This document shows positions 29,861 through 45,222 of a stretch of 64,000 nt of DNA, piece after piece (the first letter of the stretch is position 1; each line of letters starts with the position of its first letter). The position numbers and the translations under genes were made by a program. This DNA comes from Variovorax sp. 54 (GTDB taxonomy: Bacteria; Pseudomonadota; Gammaproteobacteria; Burkholderiales; Burkholderiaceae_C): assembly GCF_002754375.1 (NCBI RefSeq), contig NZ_PEFF01000001.1, positions 558,001 to 622,000 of the forward strand, read 5' to 3'. Under the pieces are notes generated by a model that worked only from the letters and a program-made list of their open reading frames with translations, ran no database searches and had not been told where the DNA came from.

Positions 29861-29895
29861 GGCAACCGGAAAGGATAAAGCCTCCTCCGGTTGCC
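29861..29895. promoter_or_regulatory. Perfect 10-bp inverted repeat between uvrB and the aminotransferase gene
   Basis: GGCAACCGGA at 29861-29870 is mirrored by TCCGGTTGCC at 29886-29895 across a 15-base spacer. It lies 30 bases before the aminotransferase ATG and 41 bases from the uvrB start. It could be an operator for a dimeric regulator or a stem in the mRNA leader; no U-run follows. Confidence 0.4.
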
Positions 29896-29925
29896 AGCGA
29901 AGCTTTCATCCCAAAGGACCTTTCC

Positions 29926-31122
29926 ATGTCTATGTTCACCGCGGTCGAAATGGCGCCGCGCGACCCGATCCTCGGCCTCAACGAGCAATTTGCAGCCGAC
30001 ACCAACCCCCTCAAGGTCAATCTCGGCGTCGGCGTGTATTACGACGACAACGGCAAGCTGCCCCTGCTCCAGTGCGTGCAGGCCGCAGAGCAGAACATGA
30101 TGAAGGCCCCCTCGGCCCGCGGCTACCTGCCGATCGACGGCATCGTGGCCTACGACAACGCCGTCAAGGGCCTGGTCTTCGGCACCGACAGCGAACCCGT
30201 CACCTCGGGCCGCGTGGCCACCATCCAGGCCATCGGCGGCACCGGCGGCCTGAAGGTCGGCGCCGACTTCCTCAAGAAGCTCAACCCCAACGCCACCGTG
30301 CTGATCAGCGACCCGAGCTGGGAAAACCACCGCGCGCTGTTCACCAACGCCGGCTTCACGGTCGAGAGCTACCCCTACTACGACGCCGCCCAGCGCGGCA
30401 TCAACTTCGACGGCATGCTGGCCGCCCTGAACGCGGCACCGGCCGGCACCATCGTCGTGCTGCACGCCTGCTGCCACAACCCGACCGGCTACGACATCAC
30501 CCCCGAGCAGTGGGACCTGGTCGTTGCCGCCGTGAAGGCCAAGGGCCTCGTGCCCTTCCTCGACATGGCCTACCAGGGCTTCGGCTACGGCCTGAAGGAA
30601 GACGGCGCGGCGGTTGCCAAGTTCGTCGATGCCGGCCTGACCTTCTTCGTCTCGACCTCGTTCTCCAAGAGCTTCAGCCTGTACGGCGAGCGCGTCGGCG
30701 CCCTGTCGGTGCTGTGCGAGAGCAAGGAAGAAGCCGGCCGCGTGCTGTCGCAACTCAAGATCGCCATCCGCACCAACTACAGCAACCCGCCGATCCACGG
30801 CGGCGCCGTGGTGGCCGCGGTGCTCGGCACCCCCGAGCTGCGCGCCCTGTGGGAAAAAGAGCTGGGTGAGATGCGCGTGCGCATCAAGGCCATGCGCCAG
30901 AAGCTGGTCGACGGCCTGAAGGCTGCCGGCGTGAAGGAAGACATGAGCTTCATCACCACCCAGATCGGCATGTTCAGCTACTCGGGCCTTTCCAAGGACC
31001 AGATGGTGCGCCTGCGCAACGAGTTCGGCGTGTACGGCACCGACACCGGTCGCATGTGCGTCGCCGCGCTCAACAGCAAGAACATCGGCTACGTCTGCGC
31101 GTCGATTGCGAAGGTCATCTAG
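29926..31122 (+). CDS. Aromatic-amino-acid / aspartate aminotransferase
   Basis: This 398-residue class I PLP aminotransferase interconverts aspartate or aromatic amino acids and their keto acids with 2-oxoglutarate. It has the AspC/TyrB opening MFTAVEMAPRDPILGLNEQF, the HNPTGYDIT loop, and the PLP lysine in SFSKSFSLYGERVG. The substrate arginine of the family is in DTGRMCVAALN near the end. AspC and TyrB cannot be told apart with certainty by eye; TyrB-like is the common form in Burkholderiales. The ATG follows an AAAGGACC ribosome-binding site. Confidence 0.92.
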   Translation: MSMFTAVEMAPRDPILGLNEQFAADTNPLKVNLGVGVYYDDNGKLPLLQCVQAAEQNMMKAPSARGYLPIDGIVAYDNAVKGLVFGTDSEPVTSGRVATIQAIGGTGGLKVGADFLKKLNPNATVLISDPSWENHRALFTNAGFTVESYPYYDAAQRGINFDGMLAALNAAPAGTIVVLHACCHNPTGYDITPEQWDLVVAAVKAKGLVPFLDMAYQGFGYGLKEDGAAVAKFVDAGLTFFVSTSFSKSFSLYGERVGALSVLCESKEEAGRVLSQLKIAIRTNYSNPPIHGGAVVAAVLGTPELRALWEKELGEMRVRIKAMRQKLVDGLKAAGVKEDMSFITTQIGMFSYSGLSKDQMVRLRNEFGVYGTDTGRMCVAALNSKNIGYVCASIAKVI

Positions 31123-31134
31123 GTGACAACCGGG

Positions 31135-31169
31135 TGTGAGTGAATCGACTTTTTGACGATTCGTTCACA
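31135..31169 (+). terminator. Hairpin after the aminotransferase gene, probable terminator
   Basis: TGTGAGTGAATCG pairs with CGATTCGTTCACA (13 positions with two G-U pairs in RNA) around a nine-base loop that is U-rich (ACTTTTTGA). It begins 13 bases after the stop codon. There is no U-run after it, so it may terminate weakly or only stabilise the mRNA end. Confidence 0.4.
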
Positions 31170-31239
31170 TTCGCCCACAGAAGGCGAATCCAGCCCGCTC
31201 CGGGCTAGGGTTCGGCCCCCTGCGCCGCGGTGAATGCAC

Positions 31240-31257
31240 TGATATATTGCACTGCAA
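31240..31257 (+). promoter_or_regulatory. Extended -10 promoter and PhaR-like palindrome before phaZ
   Basis: TG-A-TATATT at 31240-31248 is an extended -10 element, 20 bases before the ribosome-binding region of the depolymerase gene. It overlaps the near-perfect palindrome TTGCA-C-TGCAA at 31247-31257. TGC/GCA-rich palindromes are bound by PhaR, the PHB-responsive repressor, so repression at the start site is a reasonable inference. Confidence 0.4.
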
Positions 31258-31277
31258 CATCCACTCAAAGACCCGCG

Positions 31278-32738
31278 ATGCTCTATCAACTCTACGAAGC
31301 CCAGCGTTCCCTGATGGAGCCCTTCTCGGACTTCGCCCAGGCCGCTTCCAAGCTCTACGGCCCCGGCGCCGTCTGGAGCCAACTGCCGATGGCACAGCGC
31401 ATGGCCGCCGGCTATGACCTGATGTACCGGCTGGGCAAGGACTACGAGAAGCCCGAGTTCAACATCAAGTCCGTCAAGGTCGAGGGTGAAGACGTCGTCA
31501 TCCAGGAGGCCGTCGAGCTCGACAAGCCCTTCTGCGAACTGCGCCGCTTCAAGCGCTTCACCGACGAACCGCACATCCTCAAGACGCTCAAGAGCCAGCC
31601 CGTAGTGCTGATCGTGGCGCCGCTGTCGGGCCACTACGCCACGCTGCTGCGCGACACCGTGCGCACCATGCTGCAGGACCACAAGGTCTACATCACCGAC
31701 TGGAAGAACGCGCGCCTGGTGCCGCTGTCCGACGGTGAGTTCCACCTCGACGACTACATCAACTACGTGCAGGAGTTCATCCGCCGCCTGCAGGCCGAGT
31801 ACGGCAACTGCCACGTGGTGAGCGTGTGCCAGCCCACCGTGCCCGTGCTCGCAGCCGTGTCGCTCATGGCCAGCCGCGGCGAGGCGCTGCCCCTCACGAT
31901 GACCATGATGGGCGGCCCGATCGACGCGCGCAAATCGCCCACGTCGGTCAACAACCTCGCGACCAACAAGAGCTTCGAGTGGTTCGAGAACAACGTGATC
32001 TACCGCGTGCCGCAAGGCTTCCCGGGCGCGGGCCGCAAGGTCTACCCGGGCTTCCTGCAGCACACGGGCTTCGTGGCCATGAACCCCGACCGCCACGCCA
32101 GCAGCCACTACGACTACTTCAAGGACCTGATCAAGGGTGACGACGCCAGCGCCGAAGCCCACCGCAAGTTCTACGACGAGTACAACGCCGTGCTCGACAT
32201 GGACGCGGACTACTACCTCGAGACCATCCGCACCGTGTTCCAGGACTTCGACCTGGTCAACGGCACCTGGGACGTGAAGAACCCCGCCGGCCAGGTGGAG
32301 CGCGTGCGTCCGCAGGACATCCACGCCACCGCCCTGCTCACCGTCGAAGGCGAACTCGACGACATCTCCGGCTCGGGCCAGACCGAGGCCGCGCACAGCC
32401 TGTGCACCGGCATCGCCGACGGCAAGCGCGAGCACTACGAGGTCAAGGGCGCGGGCCACTACGGCATCTTCAGCGGCCGCCGCTGGCGCGATCTGGTCTA
32501 CCCGAAGGTGCGCAACTTCATCGCCGCCAGCGACGAGCCCCAGCGCCGCGCCGGTGCCCGCGAGGAGCTGCCGGCCGAAGACCGCATCAAGCCGGGCCAG
32601 AAGCTGAAGGTCGTGGCAACCGCCGCGGCCCGCAAGACGCCGGTCGCCGCCAAGAAGGCGGTCGCCGTGAAGGCCGCGCCGGCTGCCACGAAGGCGCCGG
32701 CCGCAAAGAAGAAGCCCCGCGCCAGCGCCACGCGCTGA
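31278..32738 (+). CDS. phaZ: Intracellular poly(3-hydroxybutyrate) depolymerase
   Basis: This 486-residue enzyme breaks down stored PHB granules. It matches the R. eutropha PhaZa1 type: no signal peptide, an alpha/beta-hydrolase core, and a cysteine in place of the usual lipase-box serine. Here that residue is C184 in [14 protein letters not shown], equivalent to Cys183 of PhaZa1. The end of the catalytic domain includes [14 protein letters not shown] with the expected catalytic histidine. An Ala/Lys-rich tail of about 45 residues ([10 protein letters not shown] and similar) resembles the histone-like or phasin-type tails that bind polyanions and granules. The ATG at 31278 gives [11 protein letters not shown], the normal family start; an upstream ATG at 31230 falls before the promoter element. 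Confidence 0.93.
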   Translation: MLYQLYEAQRSLMEPFSDFAQAASKLYGPGAVWSQLPMAQRMAAGYDLMYRLGKDYEKPEFNIKSVKVEGEDVVIQEAVELDKPFCELRRFKRFTDEPHILKTLKSQPVVLIVAPLSGHYATLLRDTVRTMLQDHKVYITDWKNARLVPLSDGEFHLDDYINYVQEFIRRLQAEYGNCHVVSVCQPTVPVLAAVSLMASRGEALPLTMTMMGGPIDARKSPTSVNNLATNKSFEWFENNVIYRVPQGFPGAGRKVYPGFLQHTGFVAMNPDRHASSHYDYFKDLIKGDDASAEAHRKFYDEYNAVLDMDADYYLETIRTVFQDFDLVNGTWDVKNPAGQVERVRPQDIHATALLTVEGELDDISGSGQTEAAHSLCTGIADGKREHYEVKGAGHYGIFSGRRWRDLVYPKVRNFIAASDEPQRRAGAREELPAEDRIKPGQKLKVVATAAARKTPVAAKKAVAVKAAPAATKAPAAKKKPRASATR

Positions 32739-32757
32739 GTCGCGCGCATCACCCACC

Positions 32758-33384
32758 GTGAACGGGCTGGCCGCACGCATCAACGACGCACTGCCTCAAA
32801 CGCAGTGCACACGGTGCGGCTACCCCGATTGCGCGGGTTATGCGCAGGCCATCGCCGACGGCGAGGCCGACATCAACCAGTGCCCGCCGGGCGGCGCCGA
32901 AGGCATCGAGCGCCTCGCGCTGCTCACGGGCCGCCCCGCACAACCGCTCGATCCGCAGTTCGGCACCGAAGGACCGCGCGCCATGGCGGTCATCGACGAG
33001 GCCTGGTGCATCGGCTGCACGCTCTGCCTCGACGCCTGCCCGACCGACGCGATCATCGGCATCAACAAGCGCATGCACACGGTGATCGAGGCGCATTGCA
33101 CGGGCTGCGAGCTGTGCATTCCGGTCTGCCCGGTCGATTGCATTTCGCTCGAGGTTGAAACCCCCGGCCGCAGCGGCTGGCAGGCGTGGTCGCAGGCACA
33201 GGCCGAGGCCGCACTGCAGCGCTACAAGCTGCACGCCCAACATCGCGAGACCGCGAAGCGCGAGGCCGAGCCGGCACCCGCCGCCACTGAGCCGCAAGCC
33301 GCCGACACGCGCAAGCGCTCCATCGTCGAAGCCGCGCTGGCACGGGCCCGCGCCGCCGCTGAACAACGCGCCACGAAATCATGA
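32758..33384 (+). CDS. RnfB-like ferredoxin, stand-alone
   Basis: This 208-residue protein starts with GTG. It has an RnfB-type 4-cysteine domain ([16 protein letters not shown], then CPPGG) and two [4Fe-4S] ferredoxin motifs ([12 protein letters not shown] and [12 protein letters not shown]). No N-terminal membrane helix is present, and none of the other five Rnf subunits is nearby, so it acts as a soluble electron carrier and not as part of an Rnf complex here. The last 60 residues are Ala/Glu-rich and may form a helix. It overlaps the LysE gene by 4 bases (ATGA). The gene is 19 bases after phaZ. Confidence 0.85.
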   Translation: MNGLAARINDALPQTQCTRCGYPDCAGYAQAIADGEADINQCPPGGAEGIERLALLTGRPAQPLDPQFGTEGPRAMAVIDEAWCIGCTLCLDACPTDAIIGINKRMHTVIEAHCTGCELCIPVCPVDCISLEVETPGRSGWQAWSQAQAEAALQRYKLHAQHRETAKREAEPAPAATEPQAADTRKRSIVEAALARARAAAEQRATKS

Positions 33385-34016
33385 CCCTCGACACCCTGCT
33401 GATCTATGCCGTCGCCTCGCTCGCCCTGGCGGTGATTCCCGGCCCGACCATGCTGCTGGCGCTGTCCAACGGCATCGACGGCGGCATGCGACGCGCCAGT
33501 TGGGGCATCGCGGGCGCGTCGCTCGGCAGCGTCTCGCTCATCGCGGTCGTGGCGCTCGGGCTGGGCTCGCTGCTCGCGGCCTCGGAATGGCTCTTCAACG
33601 CGATCCGCGTCGCGGGCGTGGCCTACCTGGTGTGGCTCGGCATCAAGCTGTGGCGCAGTGAGGCGACCGACTTGGGCACCGCACTGGCCAAGTCGGCCAT
33701 CGAGGTCCGGCCACACGGCCGCATCGCGCTCGTGCGCAGCCTGATGGTGGCGCTGTCGAATCCGAAGACGGTGCTGTTCTTCGCCGCCTTCCTGCCCCAG
33801 TTCATCGACACCGCCAAGCCCCAGGGCATGCAGTACCTGGTGCTGGGCTCGATCTTCGTCGTGCTCGACACCTGCGTGATGCTGGCCTATGCCGGCGCCG
33901 GCACGCAGGCCGTGCGCTGGCTCTCGCGCCGCGGCCTCAAGGTGCTCAACCGCAGCTGCGCCGTCGGCATGTGGCTGCTCGCGGCCACTCTCGCCTTCTG
34001 GCGCCGCCCGGCCTGA
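33381..34016 (+). CDS. LysE/RhtB-family amino-acid exporter
   Basis: This 211-residue membrane protein has about six helices and the family motif [22 protein letters not shown] near residues 18-37. LysE/RhtB proteins export amino acids such as lysine, threonine or homoserine. The second conserved block is [18 protein letters not shown]. The gene overlaps the RnfB-like gene and converges with the EamA transporter. The substrate is unknown. Confidence 0.9.
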   Translation: MTLDTLLIYAVASLALAVIPGPTMLLALSNGIDGGMRRASWGIAGASLGSVSLIAVVALGLGSLLAASEWLFNAIRVAGVAYLVWLGIKLWRSEATDLGTALAKSAIEVRPHGRIALVRSLMVALSNPKTVLFFAAFLPQFIDTAKPQGMQYLVLGSIFVVLDTCVMLAYAGAGTQAVRWLSRRGLKVLNRSCAVGMWLLAATLAFWRRPA

Positions 34017-34028
34017 GCCTCGTCGAAC

Positions 34029-34946
34029 TCAGCCCTTCTGCGGGCGCTTGAAGAGCAACAGCAGCACGCCCGCCAGCACCACGCCCACGGCGTACCACTC
34101 GAAGCGCGTGACCGTCTCATGGGCGATCCACACGCCCAGCAGCATTGCGATCACCGGGTTGACGAAGGTGTAGCTCGCCGCCAGCCCGGCCGGCGCCTGC
34201 GCGAGCAGCACCATGTAGGCGTTGAACGCAATCAGCGAGCCGAACACCACGAGGTAGACCCACGCGCCCAGCGCCACCGGCTGCGGCGGCCAGCTCATCG
34301 TTTCGCCCGACACCGCGGCCAGCACCATCAGCACCACGCCGCCGCACAGCATCTCGCTCGCGAAGCCCATCGCACCGGGCGCCAGCGGCAGGCTGCGCTG
34401 GCTCAGCACGCTGCCGAGCGACCAGCACATGCAGGCCACGCAGATCGCGATCAGCCCCTCGGGCGAGGCCTTGAAGCCGCTGCCCTGCGTGAGCATCAGC
34501 ACGCCGGCCAGCCCGAGCGCAATGCCGGCCGCTTCGAGCCGCGCGGGCTTCACGCCCCAGATCAGGTTCAGCAGCGCGATGAGCAACGGAATGACGGCGA
34601 TGAACGCCACCACCAGCCCCGAGCCGATCGACACCTCGGCCAGGGCCGTGCCGCCCATGCCGCCGCCGAGCATCAGCGCGCCGACGACCAGCGCATTGCG
34701 CCATTGCAGGCGCGTCGGCCAGGGCGTGCCGCGCCAGCGCATCCACGCGGCCAGCAGCACGCCCGCGACCAGGAAGCGCGAGCCCATCTGCAGGAACGGC
34801 GGAAAGCTGATCAGCGCGTACTTGATGGCCAGGTAGGTCGAGCCCCAGACCACCCAGGTGGCGGCGAGGCAGAGCCACAGCAGCGGCGTCAGCCGGGGGC
34901 GCGAAGCAGCAGGCGCGGCCTGCGCAGTTGGTGCGAGTGTCGACAT
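34029..34946 (-). CDS. EamA/DMT-family transporter
   Basis: This 305-residue protein has ten predicted membrane helices arranged as two EamA repeats, the first including WVVWGSTYLAIKYAL and the second near GSVLSQRSLPLAPGAMGFASEM. Drug/metabolite transporters of this type export amino acids or other small metabolites. The ATG at 34946 gives MSTLAPTAQAAPAAS; longer in-frame starts would lie in the intergenic region and lack a family-like N-terminus. It is divergent from the Lrp gene (116 bases apart), which may regulate it. Confidence 0.88.
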   Translation of the reverse strand: MSTLAPTAQAAPAASRPRLTPLLWLCLAATWVVWGSTYLAIKYALISFPPFLQMGSRFLVAGVLLAAWMRWRGTPWPTRLQWRNALVVGALMLGGGMGGTALAEVSIGSGLVVAFIAVIPLLIALLNLIWGVKPARLEAAGIALGLAGVLMLTQGSGFKASPEGLIAICVACMCWSLGSVLSQRSLPLAPGAMGFASEMLCGGVVLMVLAAVSGETMSWPPQPVALGAWVYLVVFGSLIAFNAYMVLLAQAPAGLAASYTFVNPVIAMLLGVWIAHETVTRFEWYAVGVVLAGVLLLLFKRPQKG

Positions 34947-35062
34947 GGCGAGGGTGTCTCTTCTTGGTATGTGGTGGCTGTCATGGTATGAAAGCGACCG
35001 GCCGGCAGCCATGCGAATTTCATGGTTCTGCTCGCACCGCACCGTCGAATTAAAGGACTTCC

Positions 35063-35560
35063 ATGGACTTCACCTTGACCCCCACGCTGGACGCCCACGA
35101 CACCCGCATCCTGGCCGAACTGCAGGCCGACGCGCGCCTCAGCATGGCCGAGCTGGGGCGCCGGGTGCACCTGAGCCAGCCGGCCGTGACCGAGCGCGTG
35201 AAAAAGCTGGAAGCCGCCGGCGTCATCACCGGCTACCGAGCGACCGTGAACCTCACGCGGCTGGGCTACGGCATCCGCGGAATCATCCGCGTCGGGCGCG
35301 CCGACTACGACCTCGTGGTGAGGCTGGTGCAGGAAACGCCCGAATGCGTCAACGCCTACAACGTGACCGGCGAGGACAGCTGGATCCTCGAGATCGCGGT
35401 GATCGACGTGCCGCACCTCGATGCCGTGCTCGCCAAGTTCTGCATCCTGACCGAGACCGCGACCTCGATCATCCTGAACCCGGCGCGCGAGCACCAGCCG
35501 ATGCTGCCGCCGCAACGCGCCGACGTGAAGCCGCCGGTGCGCAAAGCGCTCAGCGCGTAG
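35063..35560 (+). CDS. Lrp/AsnC-family transcriptional regulator
   Basis: This 165-residue regulator has an N-terminal HTH ([30 protein letters not shown]) and a C-terminal RAM ligand-binding domain (about 70-150, with [28 protein letters not shown]). Lrp-type proteins respond to amino acids. Divergent from the EamA transporter, which is a common pairing for amino-acid export control. The last 11 bases overlap the convergent VOC gene. Confidence 0.92.
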   Translation: MDFTLTPTLDAHDTRILAELQADARLSMAELGRRVHLSQPAVTERVKKLEAAGVITGYRATVNLTRLGYGIRGIIRVGRADYDLVVRLVQETPECVNAYNVTGEDSWILEIAVIDVPHLDAVLAKFCILTETATSIILNPAREHQPMLPPQRADVKPPVRKALSA

Positions 35561-36035
35561 CGGCGAGCGCTTTGAAGGCCGTCACCACCTCGGGCGGCGC
35601 CTGCACCATCTCGACCAGCACGCCCTCGCCCGAAATCGGGAACTCGTCGTTGGCCTTGGGGTGCAAAAAGCAGATGTCGAAACCGGCCGCGCCCTTGCGG
35701 ATGCCGCCCGGCGCAAAGCGCACGCCCTGCGCCGTGAGCCATTCGACGGCCTTGGGCAGATCGTCGATCCACAGGCCGACGTGGTTCAGCGGCGTGGTGT
35801 GCACTGCCGGCTTCTTTTCTGGGTCGAGCGGCTGCATCAGGTCGACCTCGACCTTGAACGGGCCGCTGCCCATCGAACAGATGTCTTCGTCGACGTTCTC
35901 GCGCTCGCTGCGGAAGGTGCCCGTCACCTCGAGCCCCAGCATGTCGACCCACAGCTTCTGCAGCCGCAGCTTGTCGGGGCCGCCGATGGCGATCTGCTGG
36001 ATGCCCAGTACCTTGAAGGGACGCGGCGTGGTCAT
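35550..36035 (-). CDS. VOC-family protein, possible methylmalonyl-CoA epimerase
   Basis: This 161-residue protein has two beta-alpha-beta-beta-beta modules of the vicinal-oxygen-chelate fold (about 8-60 and 78-150). Candidate metal ligands are H and E in [10 protein letters not shown] and VLVEMVQ; the first-module position that is a His in methylmalonyl-CoA epimerase is a Gln here (GIQQIAIGG). It is the last gene of a run containing methylmalonyl-CoA mutase, the mutase GTPase and carboxylase subunits, in which an epimerase would be expected and no other candidate is seen. It overlaps bioB by ATGA. A glyoxalase-like or resistance function is an alternative, because the ligand change weakens the epimerase call. 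Confidence 0.7.
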   Translation of the reverse strand: MTTPRPFKVLGIQQIAIGGPDKLRLQKLWVDMLGLEVTGTFRSERENVDEDICSMGSGPFKVEVDLMQPLDPEKKPAVHTTPLNHVGLWIDDLPKAVEWLTAQGVRFAPGGIRKGAAGFDICFLHPKANDEFPISGEGVLVEMVQAPPEVVTAFKALAATR

Positions 36036-37068
36036 GCGCAGCCGCCTGCTTCTGCTTGTTCCTGCGTGCGGTGCGAGCGCAGGCCGAGCTTGCGCAGCAG
36101 CTGCACGTCAGCATCCGCGTCGGGGTTGCCGGTGACCAGCAGCTTGTCGCCGTAGAAGATCGAGTTGGCGCCGGCCATGAAGCACAGGGCCTGCACCGCC
36201 TCGCCCATCTGCTGGCGGCCGGCCGACAGGCGCACGCGCGCGGTCGGCATGGTGATGCGCGCCACGGCGATCATGCGCACGAAGTCGAAGGGATCGACCG
36301 GTTCCGAGTCGGCCAGCGGCGTGCCGGGCACGCGCACCAGGCTGTTGATCGGCACCGACTCGGGGTACGGGTTCATGTTCGCGAGCTGCGCGATCAGCCC
36401 GGCGCGGTGCACCGGCTGCTCGCCCATGCCCACGATGCCGCCGCAGCACACGCTGATGCCGGCGCTGCGCACGGCCGCCAGCGTGTCCAGGCGGTCCTGG
36501 TAGGTGCGCGTGTCGACCACGTCGGTGTAGTACTCGGGCGCGGTGTCCAGGTTGTGGTTGTAGTAGTCCAGGCCCGCGGCCTTGAGCTGCTGCGCGTGGT
36601 GCGGCTCCAGCATGCCCAGCGTGGCGCAGGTCTGCAGGCCCAGGCCCTTCACGGCCTCGACCAGCACCGCCACCTTCTCGACGTCGCGGTCCTTGGGCGC
36701 GCGCCAGGCGGCGCCCATGCAGAAGCGCGTGGCGCCGGCGTCCTTGGCGGCCTGCGCGGCGCGCACCACCTCGTCGACCTCCATGAGTTTTTGCGCCTTC
36801 ACGCCGGTGTCGAACTCGGCCGACTGCGGGCAGTAACCGCAGTTCTCGGGGCAGCCGCCGGTCTTCACCGACAGCAGCGTGGCCAGCTCGATGTCCCCTT
36901 CGGGGAAATGCCGGCGGTGCACAGTCTGCGCCTCGAACAGCAGTTCCATGAAGGGTTTGTCGAGCAGCGCCTGGATCGCCTCGACGGACCAGGGGCCCTG
37001 GGGCGTCGCCACGGCCTTGGCCGGTCGGTGCAGCGTGATTGCTGCCTGTTGCAGGTCGTTGGCACCCA

Positions 37069-37069
<1 letters not shown>
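36032..37069 (-). CDS. bioB: Biotin synthase
   Basis: This 345-residue radical SAM enzyme inserts sulfur into dethiobiotin. The SAM-cluster cysteines are C73, C77 and C80 (CPENCGYC). The [2Fe-2S] ligands are expected in later conserved Cys positions (TRFCMGAAW and QTCATLGM, and [10 protein letters not shown]). The gene sits between a biotin-dependent carboxylase alpha subunit and the VOC gene, with stop and start of pccA and bioB sharing one base. That links the making of the cofactor to the enzyme that needs it; other bio genes are not in the window. Confidence 0.95.
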
Positions 37070-39117
<2,048 letters not shown>

Positions 39118-39137
39118 TTTCTTCTTCTCCGTGCGGC

Positions 39138-40682
<1,545 letters not shown>

Positions 40683-40741
40683 GGTGTGCTTCCGAAGCTG
40701 TGGTTCTGGATTGCTGGGAGAGTCTTGTGGGGGCCGAGGTG

Positions 40742-41791
40742 TCACACCCGGGCGGTGATGGCGGCCGCGGCGAGCAGCTGGCGCGCCGCCGTCGAGGCCG
40801 GCAGGCTGCCTTGCGCCACCTGCTGCGTGAGCTGCGGCAGCAGCTCGCGCACCTGCGCGTGGTGGCGAAACGCCTGCTTGAGCCCGGCGTCGATGCGTTC
40901 CCACATCCACGCGGTCGCCTGTTTTTCGCGGCGCTTCGCGAGCTTGCCGTTGGCGGTCTGCAGTGTCTTGAATTCGAGCACGGCGTCCCAGAAGGCGTCG
41001 ACGCCGGTGCCGGCGAGTGCGCTCAGCTGCAGCACCTTGGGCAGCCAGAAGCGCCGCTCCACGCCGCTGTGCGCGTCGTGCACCGCGTGCGCATGGTCGG
41101 GGTTGCCCTGGTGGCCGAAGAGGCGCAGCGCCGAGGTGATCTGGGCCTGTGCGCGCGTGGCGGCGTCGCGGTCGATGTCGGCCTTGTTGATGGCGACCAG
41201 GTCGGCCAGCTCCATCACGCCCTTCTTGATCGCCTGCAGGTCGTCGCCCGCGTTGGGCAGTTGCAGCAGCACGAACATGTCGGTCATGCCGGCCACTGCG
41301 GTTTCGCTCTGGCCCACGCCCACGGTCTCGACGATGACGATGTCGTAGCCCGCGGCCTCGCAGACCAGCATGGCCTCGCGCGTTTTTTCGGCCACGCCGC
41401 CGAGCGTGCCGCTCGACGGGCTGGGCCGGATGTACGCGCGCTCGTGCACCGACAGGCGCTCCATGCGCGTCTTGTCGCCGAGGATGGAGCCGCCCGACAC
41501 GGTGGACGACGGGTCGATGGTGAGCACGGCCACGCGGTGGCCCTTGCCGATCAGCAGCAGGCCGAGTGTTTCGATGAAGGTCGACTTGCCCACGCCGGGC
41601 ACGCCCGAGATGCCCAGGCGGAACGACTGGCCGGTGCGCGGCAGCAGCGCCGTGAGCAGCTCGTCGGCCTGCGCGCGGTGGTCGGTGCGCGTCGACTCGA
41701 GCAGCGTGATCGCCTTGGCGATGGCACGCCGCTGCACCATGCCGTCGGTCGAGGCAATGGCGCGTTCGAGGGTCTGAACCGTGCCGCTCAT
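40742..41791 (-). CDS. meaB: Methylmalonyl-CoA mutase-associated GTPase (MeaB/ArgK)
   Basis: This 349-residue G3E GTPase protects and reloads adenosylcobalamin in methylmalonyl-CoA mutase. Walker [10 protein letters not shown] is at 63-71, the switch region includes [19 protein letters not shown], and the base-recognition NKAD motif is in LVAINKADI. The ATG at 41791 overlaps the acetyltransferase stop by 4 bases. Its presence with mutase in one operon supports the mutase role over the old ArgK name. Confidence 0.93.
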   Translation of the reverse strand: MSGTVQTLERAIASTDGMVQRRAIAKAITLLESTRTDHRAQADELLTALLPRTGQSFRLGISGVPGVGKSTFIETLGLLLIGKGHRVAVLTIDPSSTVSGGSILGDKTRMERLSVHERAYIRPSPSSGTLGGVAEKTREAMLVCEAAGYDIVIVETVGVGQSETAVAGMTDMFVLLQLPNAGDDLQAIKKGVMELADLVAINKADIDRDAATRAQAQITSALRLFGHQGNPDHAHAVHDAHSGVERRFWLPKVLQLSALAGTGVDAFWDAVLEFKTLQTANGKLAKRREKQATAWMWERIDAGLKQAFRHHAQVRELLPQLTQQVAQGSLPASTAARQLLAAAAITARV

Positions 41792-42261
41792 CCGCAGGCC
41801 AGCTCCGTGCAGCGCCAGCGGTAATGCAGGTCGACGCCCTCTTCGCCCTCGAGCACGAAGCCGTGGCGCAGGTAGAAGCGGTTGGCGTCGCTCTGCACGA
41901 GCGCGGTGAGCTTGATGTCGCGGCGCTGTTCGCGCGCCTGGGCCTGCGCCCAGTCGATCACCCACTCGCCGATGCCCAGGCCCTGGAAGCCGGTGCGCAG
42001 GTAGAGGTGATCGAGCCGCAGCGCATCAGCCCCTTCGGGCTTGAGCGTGACGAAGCCCACGCGCTGGCTGCCGTCGAGCACGATGTGGTGCATGAAGGGC
42101 ACCACGAAACCCGCGCTCAGGCGTTCGCGCGAACGCGCGGCATCGAAACGGCCGACACGCTCCAGGCTCGGGCGCATCGCATCGATGCGCAGGGCCAGCA
42201 TGTCCTCGAAGTCATTGGAGTCCACCGGCTGCAGGGACAGCCGTGGCAGAAGATCGCCCAC
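41788..42261 (-). CDS. GNAT-family N-acetyltransferase
   Basis: This 157-residue protein has the acetyl-CoA-binding GNAT core: a beta4 strand ([24 protein letters not shown]) with the Q/R-x-x-G-x-G/A-type loop in GFQGLGIG, and the last motif [11 protein letters not shown] chose GTG at 42261, which is preceded by GAGG, because a longer in-frame start would overlap the mutase gene. The gene lies between mutase and meaB and overlaps meaB by ATGA. A link to metabolism of acyl-CoA is tempting, but GNAT substrates cannot be guessed. Confidence 0.8.
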   Translation of the reverse strand: MGDLLPRLSLQPVDSNDFEDMLALRIDAMRPSLERVGRFDAARSRERLSAGFVVPFMHHIVLDGSQRVGFVTLKPEGADALRLDHLYLRTGFQGLGIGEWVIDWAQAQAREQRRDIKLTALVQSDANRFYLRHGFVLEGEEGVDLHYRWRCTELACG

Positions 42262-42277
42262 GATGTACCTCGACCGA

Positions 42278-44443
<2,166 letters not shown>

Positions 44444-44532
44444 GGAAGGCGCCGCTCCAGGCGGTGGTCTGACGGGATTCGCAAGGTCGCTTGCACGGAT
44501 TTGCAAGCCGTTCACAAGTCTAACCCATCTGT

Positions 44533-44543
44533 AATTATTAATT
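44533..44543. promoter_or_regulatory. AT-rich palindrome between the mutase and GntR genes
   Basis: AATTA-T-TAATT is a perfect 11-base palindrome in an AT-rich patch of otherwise GC-rich DNA. It lies 89 bases from the mutase start and 31 bases before the GntR start, so it is well placed as an operator or promoter element for one or both divergent units. Confidence 0.4.
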
Positions 44544-44574
44544 CAAACGCATTTTTTGAAGTACAGTGCAGCCC

Positions 44575-45222
44575 ATGTCCGCCGTCACCCTGACCCCCCG
44601 CGCCCTCTATGAAGAGGTGGCCGAGCTCCTGCGCCAACGGATCTTCCGCCGCGAGCTGGAGCCCGGCAGCTGGATCGACGAACTCAAGCTGGCCGAGGAA
44701 TACGGCATCAGCCGCACGCCCCTGCGCGAGGCGCTGAAAGTGCTGGCCGCCGAAGGGCTGGTGACGATGAAGGTGCGCCGCGGCGCCTACGTCACCGAGG
44801 TGTCGGAACAAGATCTGGCCGATGTGTACCACCTGCTCTCCCTGCTCGAGAGCGACGCCGCCGGCGTGGTGGCCGAGCGCGCCACCAACGACCAGCGCGC
44901 CGAGCTGAAGGCGCTGCACGCCGAGCTGGAGGCCGCCGCCGCCCCCGGCAAGGAAGACCGCGAGCACTTCTTTGCGGTGAACGAGCGCTTCCACATGAGC
45001 CTGCTGGCCATTGCCAACAACAAGTGGCGCGACCAGATGGTGGCCGACCTGCGCAAGGTGATGAAGTTGAATCGCCACAACTCGCTGCTGAAGGCGGGGC
45101 GCATTGCCGAATCGCTGGCGGAGCACCGCGCGGTGATGGCCGCCATCGAGGCGCGCGACGCCGCCACGGCCATGGCGCGCATGCGCGAGCACTTCCTCAA
45201 CGGCCTGGAAGCCGCAGTCTGA
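44575..45222 (+). CDS. GntR-family regulator, FadR/FCD type
   Basis: This 215-residue repressor-type protein has the winged-helix HTH (LKLAEEYGISRTPLREALKVLAAEGLV, about 36-62) and a C-terminal all-helical FCD ligand-binding domain (NERFHMSLLAIANNKW, HRAVMAAIEARDAATAMARMREHF) with the acidic/His metal-site residues of this family. It is divergent from methylmalonyl-CoA mutase, so control of the propionate operon by an acyl-CoA or carboxylate ligand is plausible. The ATG at 44575 is used; GTG at 44566 is possible. Confidence 0.88.
   Translation: MSAVTLTPRALYEEVAELLRQRIFRRELEPGSWIDELKLAEEYGISRTPLREALKVLAAEGLVTMKVRRGAYVTEVSEQDLADVYHLLSLLESDAAGVVAERATNDQRAELKALHAELEAAAAPGKEDREHFFAVNERFHMSLLAIANNKWRDQMVADLRKVMKLNRHNSLLKAGRIAESLAEHRAVMAAIEARDAATAMARMREHFLNGLEAAV

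Noticed and set aside
44444..44574. A cobalamin riboswitch before the methylmalonyl-CoA mutase gene
   Set aside because: The gap to the mutase start is short and I see none of the conserved B12-box features.
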